The position numbers and the translations under genes are program-made. Shown in pieces: positions 59,038 to 64,000 of a DNA stretch of 64,000 nucleotides. The stretch is from Muscardinus avellanarius (lineage: Eukaryota; Chordata; Mammalia; Rodentia; Gliridae). The stretch spans positions 34,750,331 through 34,814,330 of the forward strand of contig OY726563.1 in NCBI GenBank assembly GCA_963383645.1, given 5' to 3'. How positions within the stretch are numbered: position 1 is the first letter of the stretch; the number at the start of each line of letters is the position of its first letter. The notes beneath the pieces are model-generated. The model was not told where the DNA came from. It worked only from the letters and a program-made list of their open reading frames with translations, and made no database searches.

Positions 59038-59354
59038 ATAGTATTAGAGATTGAACCCAGGGGCATTTTACTGCTGAGCTATACCCACAACCTTATTTTA
59101 TTTTTCTATTTTGAAACAGAGTGTGACTAAGTTGCCAGTGTCTCACTAAGTTGGTAACCTGCCATCCTCTTGTCTCAGCCTCTCAAACACTAGGATCATA
59201 GGTGTGTGCCACCATGCCCAGCTCTCCCAGACTTTTAAAATTTTTATTTTGAAACAAGGTCTTGCTACATTGCTGAGGCTGGCCTCAAATATGAGGTCTT
59301 CCTGCTTCAGCCTCCCAAATACTGGGATTAAAGGTATATACCACAACATCCAGT
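59038..59354 (-). mobile_element. One SINE followed by a B1 arm
   Basis: Complete dimer 59038-59222, then linker and B1 arm 59223-59354. Probably an insertion in the right-arm end of an older copy. Confidence 0.85.
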
Positions 59355-59404
59355 GGAGAGGAATATTTTTTATCATGACTTATAGAGACTTTAAAAATCT
59401 TTTA

Positions 59405-59576
59405 AGCCAGGCATGGTAGTGCATGCCTGTAATCCCAGTACTTGGGAGGCTGAGACAGGAGGATCACAGGTTTGAGGCCAGTTTCAGCAACTTGCAGAGA
59501 TCCTTAGCAATTTAATGAGGGCAGTGTAGTTCAGAGGAAGATCACGTCTGGGTTCAGTCCTTGGTATAAAAAAACC
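59405..59576 (+). mobile_element. Dimeric SINE, old
   Basis: Left arm well kept; linker missing; right arm short (gcagtgtagttcagaggaag). Confidence 0.88.
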
Positions 59577-59809
59577 CTTTTCTATCTACCTGTATTTACT
59601 TCCCCATAAGTTACTGGAGACATTTACCACTATCTGTATTTATAGTGTCATGCAATTCAATTTAAATCCTCATGCTATAATGATTAGAAAGCAAAAAAAA
59701 TAGACAACTGAAAAAATAAGGGTAAAACTGTAAACAATGCTAAGACTATTTCCTAAATTTTGGTATAATAAAATATAGTAAGTATTAAACTATTATTTCG
59801 CTTTAGCTT

Positions 59810-60018
59810 TTTTTTTTTTTTGCCATACTGGGAATGGAACCCAGTTACTACCTCCGAGTTAACCCTCAGCCCTATTTTTTATTCTTTATTTTGAAACAGG
59901 GTCTCATTGAGTCGCAAAGGGCCTCACTAAGTAGCTGAGGTTGGCTTAGAACCTGTGCAATCTTCCTGTCTCAGCCTCCCAAATGCTGGGATTACAAGTG
60001 TGCGGCACCACACTCGGG
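59810..60018 (-). mobile_element. Dimeric B1-ID SINE
   Basis: Both arms; right arm lacks about 12 bases. Confidence 0.92.
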
Positions 60019-60021
60019 TAG

Positions 60022-60205
60022 TTTTTCTTTTCTTTTTTTCTTTTCTTTTTATTGGTGCACTGTATTCATACATCATAGTGGGATACAAACTTTTGTAGAC
60101 ATACATGCACACATCGCCCAGTCAGCCCCCACCCAATCCCCACCCCATTCTCTCCCTATCCCTCCCTTCCATGCTTGGCTTAGTGGTTGACATCTAGTAT
60201 TATAG
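60022..60205 (-). mobile_element. LINE-1 3' end, strongly truncated
   Basis: tttattggtgcactgtattc, the pyrimidine-rich stretch at 60120-60170, and tgcttggcttagtggttgac match the L1 3'UTR at 17532. Only about 180 bases remain. Confidence 0.85.
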
Positions 60206-60359
60206 CAATTTATCCAAAATTAAAAATGATAATCTCACATAACAGTTTCATTTGTCTGATACCAAGCTTTTGATGTCTTAAAGATAACATTTCAATATTT
60301 CTTTTTACTTTCTTTCTTACCAGAGAATATTTTTTTCTATTTTTTAGGTGAAACTATAA

Positions 60360-61085
60360 TATATTTATATATTTATTTTTCAGAAAAAACTCTATCCTAA
60401 TATGGAATATGGACTCTAGATACCCAAAATGATCTTGAAAAAGAACAAAGCTAGAAGATGTATATTTTCTGATTTCAAACCATATAAAGCTACAATAATT
60501 GAAACAGTGTAGTACTGTTATAAAGGCAGATATATAAACCATTGGAGTTAAATGAAAGCCTAGAGATAAATTCTTCCATATATTGTCAAGTTATTTTTGA
60601 CAAGGTTTCCACGAACATTTGGTGGTAGAAATAATAATATTTTAAATAAATATTGTTGAAACATAATAATTACATGGAAAAGAATAAAGTTGGACCCTTA
60701 CCTAATCCCATATACAAATATTAACTCAAAATAGATAAAAGACCTAAATATAAATCTTAAGACTATAAACTTTTAGGAGAAAATCTGGGTCATAAAACCT
60801 CACAACACTGAAATTGGCAGTGATTTCTTGGATATGATTTCAATGGCACAGGCAACAGAAGAGTATACAAACTCCCTAAAAATAAAAAAAAATATTGTAT
60901 ATGCAAAGACAATGTAAACAGAGTTAACAGTTACTAATAGAATGGGATAAAATATTTCCAAATGCTATATCTGAAGGTATATTAATATTCCAACTAGAAA
61001 TCCTAAAAATTAACAACAATAAAGGCAAACAATACCATTTAGAGATAGGTAAAAGACTAACATAAGTAATGAATCTCCACAGATA
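60360..61085 (+). mobile_element. Old LINE-1 ORF2 fragment
   Basis: gaacaaagctagaagatgta, agctacaataattgaaacag, gaataaagttggacccttac and gtgatttcttggatatgatt follow the order of the ORF2 3' half of an old mammalian L1. All frames are broken. Confidence 0.8.
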
Positions 61086-61092
61086 ACCAATC

Positions 61093-62053
61093 TTAGTTGT
61101 CTGTTGGATGGAAACTCTTGTTTCTCTGGTTCTGGTGTGTGTTACCTATTTCTTCTTTGTAGTTAATCTCTTTGAGTATTTTCTCTAGTGCTGGTTTTGA
61201 AGACATAAATTCCTTCAGTTTCTGTTTGTCATGGAAGCTTCTTATTTCTCCATCTAATTTGATAGAAAGTTTTGCTGGGTAGGAAATTTTTGGCTGGAAG
61301 TTGTTTTCTTTCAGAGTTTGGAATATGTTACTCCAAGCCCTTCTGGCTCTCATGACTTGGTTTGGGAAGTCTGGAGTGATTCTAATTGGTTTGCTTCTGA
61401 ATGTCACTTGGCCCTTTGTTTTTGTTGCCTTTAAGATTCTCTGCTTGGCTTCCACATTGGTCATTTTGACAATTATGTGGCGTGGGGATCCTCTTCTCCG
61501 ATCCTGTCTAAAGGGAGTTCTATGTTTCCTGGACCTGTGTATCAACCTCTTGCTCTATGTTTGGAAAATTTTCTGCTATTACTTCCTTGAAGAGATTGTT
61601 GATCCCTTTGGTTTCACCTTCTTTTCCCTCCTCTATTCCAATTATTCTTAGGTTAGCTCTCTAAAAATGGGCCCATATTTCTTCAATATCAGATTCCTGC
61701 TGTCGGATATTTTTTTCTAGATTAGAAACTATGCGTTCATTTTTGGAATACTCATCTTCTAAGAGCGAGATTCTGTTCTCCATGTGGTCTAATCGGTTGT
61801 TTATGCTTTGAATTGAGGCCTTTACTTCATTAATTGCATCCTTTATCTCTTTTTGGCTCTCTCTGAGTTCTTTTCGAAGCACCTCTATTATTTCTACAGT
61901 TATTTTCCTGATTTGATCTTCTAGAAATCTTTGATTTTCTGTTTTATCAGGTTTTGATGTTGTGGGGTTGTGGGCATTGATTGCTCCAGTATTATTCCTC
62001 TTTCCCATGATTTCGGAAGTTTGTGCCTTCTCTGGGTTCTTCCCTTGGGTCAC
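61093..62053 (-). pseudogene. LINE-1 ORF1 (RNA-binding chaperone), broken
   Basis: ORF1p is the trimeric RNA-binding protein that coats L1 RNA. The N-terminal part (62053-61664) holds the coiled coil (INNRLDHMENRISLLEDEYS) and ends at an in-frame TAG at 61663-61661. The same frame continues beyond it (RANLRIIGIEEGKEGE) until about 61550, where the reading shifts to the frame of 61545-61093. That part holds the RRM end (TPFRQDRRRGSPRHIIVKMT) and the C-terminal domain (NFQPKISYPAKLSI). The likely true start is the second Met (MGKRNN, about 62008). One stop and one shift make it non-functional. Confidence 0.9.
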
Positions 62054-62795
62054 TATGACTTCACTTAAGGTGTTCTGGATCTCGAGTCAGTAGTATCTCA
62101 GACCCCACTACTCCTTTACTGGGTTGTATCACAGAGTCTCCGACCCAGAGAGTCGATAGAGGCTGCTTTAGACTGTGGGGGGTGCCAGGTTGCACGTTCT
62201 CCTATGGTGTGATATCTCTGCCACCGCCCCTCCCCCACTGGGTCAAGTCCCAGGGAGTACAGTACTGGGATTTCTCCTCTGTGGCCCGCAATTTGACTCA
62301 CTGTTCTTGAGTACACAGATGTAGCTGTACTGGATTCGGTGAATTCTCTGCTGCTGCCGCCAGTGGCAATATGGCGCCGCTGCTACACCCTCGGCCGTGA
62401 GGCTGGCGTATTTCTTCTTGGTTTTGATTTCCATTCTGAATCCCTGCAGCGTGTGCTGAGCTCAGCCACTGGGAGCTTTAGATGTTCCTTCGCCGAGAAA
62501 TCCCGCCTGGCTGTTCCGCAGCAGCTCACCTCGGCTTGCTGTAGCCGTCCGGTGAAATCACCTCTGCCGCTGGCAGTATGGCGCTGCTGCCGCGTCCTCG
62601 GGCGTGAGGCCGGTTATCTCCTCTGTGGCTCTGAGCTCTGTTCTCAGTCTGCTTTCTCTCTGGAGCCTGGTGATTTTTTTGTTTCTCTGGTGATGGTGTT
62701 TTCTGGCTATGAAAGGCGCTGATTTTGTGGTAATGGAGATTGGTTGTTAGCGGGGCTCTTAAGCCCCGCTTTTCTCGGTCGCCATCTTCCCGGAA
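62054..62795 (-). promoter_or_regulatory. LINE-1 5'UTR
   Basis: GC-rich region preceding ORF1. A block of about 55 bases (62349-62408) containing atggcgccgctgctac and cctcggccgtgaggctgg recurs at 62559-62613 as atggcgctgctgccgc and cctcgggcgtgaggccgg, 207 bases away. This may be two promoter monomers. L1 5'UTRs carry an internal RNA polymerase II promoter. Confidence 0.75.
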
Positions 62796-62819
62796 GTCCC
62801 CAGTTTTTAATATTTCTTA

Positions 62820-63040
62820 AAAAACCCAAGATTTTATTTTGGTGGTACTGGGGTTCCTGGAAGCCCTTCTACCTCCTGGCTACACTCCCAGACCTATTTT
62901 ATACTTTTTATTTGGAAACAGGGTCTCGTAAGCAAGCGTGGCTGACTTCGAACCTGCGTGATCCTCCTGTCTCTGCCTCCCAGGTGTGGGGATTACAAGC
63001 GTGCGCCACCACGCCCGGCCCCAAACCCAAGATTTTGAAA
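62820..63040 (-). mobile_element. SINE of the altered-right-arm subfamily with duplication
   Basis: aacccaagatttt on both sides (62823 and 63024). Element 62837-63021, short left arm (gtctcgtaagcaagcgtggc). Confidence 0.95.
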
Positions 63041-63089
63041 TCACCGTTTAAAATTATTTATAAGATATAAATAGCCATCATTTGAAAGT

Positions 63090-63410
63090 TTATTTAGCCA
63101 GCCCCTGGTTCTTTCTATAACAAGTCTTAGCTCCCATGTTAAGTCTTAGAGGGGCTCTCCCCTGATGGCCTGAGTAGCTCCCATTTTACTACCTTCTCGT
63201 CCTCATTTCTCTTTCTTTTCTTCACAGTCATTATGAAGCTATCTTGGTAGTTTACTTGCTCACAGTGGGTCTCTACCTCCCCTCCCACCTTCACCGGAAT
63301 GGAAGTTCCATGAGGACAAGGACCTTGTTTGACCTACTCACAAATAGATCCGTTGTGCCCTGCTCCTAGTAGGTATTTATGCATATAATGAATCAATGAA
63401 AATGTATTTT
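63090..63410 (+). mobile_element. L2 relic
   Basis: tctcccctgatggcctgagt, ggaagttccatgaggacaag, gaccttgtttgacctactca and tagtaggtatttatgcat follow the typical 3' end of mammalian LINE-2. Confidence 0.65.
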
Positions 63411-63439
63411 AAATACTTGGCAAGGTATTCAGGAAATTT

Positions 63440-63815
63440 GAAGAAATATTTATGTTATGGTCAGATATAGAATGTTTCCTAAAGAGCTCAGGGTTGGAGT
63501 TAAGTCGTGAGGGTTGTAATCTTATGAGTAGATAAATCCTAGGCCGGTGGGGTGTGGCTGGAGAAGGGGGTACCTGGGCTGTGGTCTTAGGGACTGTGCT
63601 GTGTCTTTGAATCCCCTTGCTTGCTTGCTCTGTCTTGCTTCCAGCCTCCATGATGTCTGTCTCTCTCTCTCTTCCTGATTCCCATTGCCATGCCCTGAGC
63701 TTCAAACCCTGGCCTTACATAGACTGAACCCAGAATCTCCAAAAAACTGTGAGCAAATAAATCTTCCTTCCTCTATATTGTGTGGCTAGTTGTTTTGGAT
63801 GATAGCAGTAAAAAT
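63440..63815 (+). mobile_element. Possible MaLR-like LTR
   Basis: gtcgtgagggttgtaatctt, tgctttgaatcc-like text, cagcctccatgatgtctgtc and aactgtgagcaaataaatct with an AATAAA signal resemble the order of a mammalian MaLR/rodent MT-type solitary LTR. The family name is uncertain. No internal retroviral genes are seen. Confidence 0.5.
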
Positions 63816-64000
63816 CCTGAGCAAGGCAATTTATTATTTTTGAAAATATTTACACATAGGAACTTCTCTTTGACTTCAGAAATGCAAAATAAATTAAGGC
63901 TTGGAAGTTAGGTACACTGGGAGGCAAGGGTTTATATGAATTTTAATGATTTTTTCTGGAAAAAATCCTTTAACCTTAAGACTTTTACTTGGCTATATGT

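Larger units (their letters stand above)
61085..62795 (-). mobile_element. LINE-1 with 5'UTR and ORF1 but no ORF2
   Basis: Read on the minus strand, it starts near 62795 with cttccgggaagatggcgacc, has a GC-rich 5'UTR of about 740 bases, ORF1 (62053-61096), and stops after the ORF1 stop codon (61093-61095). Older plus-strand L1 DNA follows at once. There is no ORF2, 3'UTR, poly(A) or recognisable target-site duplication. Confidence 0.9.

Noticed and set aside
50059..64000. Further upstream CASK exons (first L27 and kinase-like domains)
   Set aside because: No match found in this 13.9 kb; the intron continues beyond the window.

Overview
The window is intronic mammalian DNA carrying the middle and 3' part of the CASK gene (calcium/calmodulin-dependent serine protein kinase, a MAGUK scaffold) on the minus strand. 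Eleven coding exons can be read, each with an intact frame and GT-AG borders. From 5' to 3' of the gene they lie at 50058-49870, 38938-38860, 29266-29181, 27918-27850, 24780-24712, 23290-23255, 21666-21470, 18277-18162, 6224-6144, 6039-5959 and 2448-2246. Together they encode residues equivalent to about 439-840 of the 926-residue human protein: the end of the second L27 domain, the PDZ domain, a variable linker, the SH3 domain, the hook (protein 4.1-binding) region and most of the guanylate-kinase-like domain. The exons for residues 841-926 lie beyond the left edge. The kinase, first L27 and most of the second L27 exons lie beyond the right edge. CASK is X-linked in placental mammals, so this is presumably X chromosome.

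The organism is almost certainly a squirrel-family rodent. The intervals are packed with more than 100 copies of a dimeric SINE: a 7SL/B1-like left arm (starting GCCGGGCGTGGTGGCGCACG), an A-rich linker, and a tRNA-Ala/ID-like right arm (GTAGCTCAGAGGTAGAATGC). This architecture is known from sciurids (MEN / B1-dID type). CASK introns also hold ID monomers, one B1/Alu-like 7SL monomer, MIR and L2 relics, a hAT-type DNA transposon relic, a MaLR-like LTR and several generations of LINE-1.

Layout: 1-460 is an unexplained GC-rich block. 460-6300 is SINE-rich DNA with three guanylate-kinase exons. 6300-18000 is a long intron with dense nested SINEs and an L1 3' end. 18000-29300 is the exon-dense core (hook, SH3, two or three small cassette-like exons, end of PDZ) and the least repeat-rich part. 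29300-36100 holds a decayed plus-strand L1 with nested SINEs. 36450-44200 holds minus-strand L1 remnants around the PDZ exon at 38860. 44500-50100 leads to the L27/PDZ exon. 50100-64000 is the start of a long upstream intron with a SINE nest carrying a tandem 150-bp triplication, a 5'-truncated L1 (56100-56815), an AT microsatellite and an unusual L1 that keeps its 5'UTR and ORF1 but lacks ORF2 (61085-62795).

I found no operon, CRISPR array or new protein system. The points worth a second look concern retroelement biology (a trimeric SINE with a target-site duplication, a SINE subfamily with an altered right-arm B box, a site apparently hit twice, a 3'-less L1), one possible CASK amino-acid change and the GC-rich block at the left edge. 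SINE coordinates are read by eye and are accurate to about 5-10 bases; exon borders were worked out base by base.
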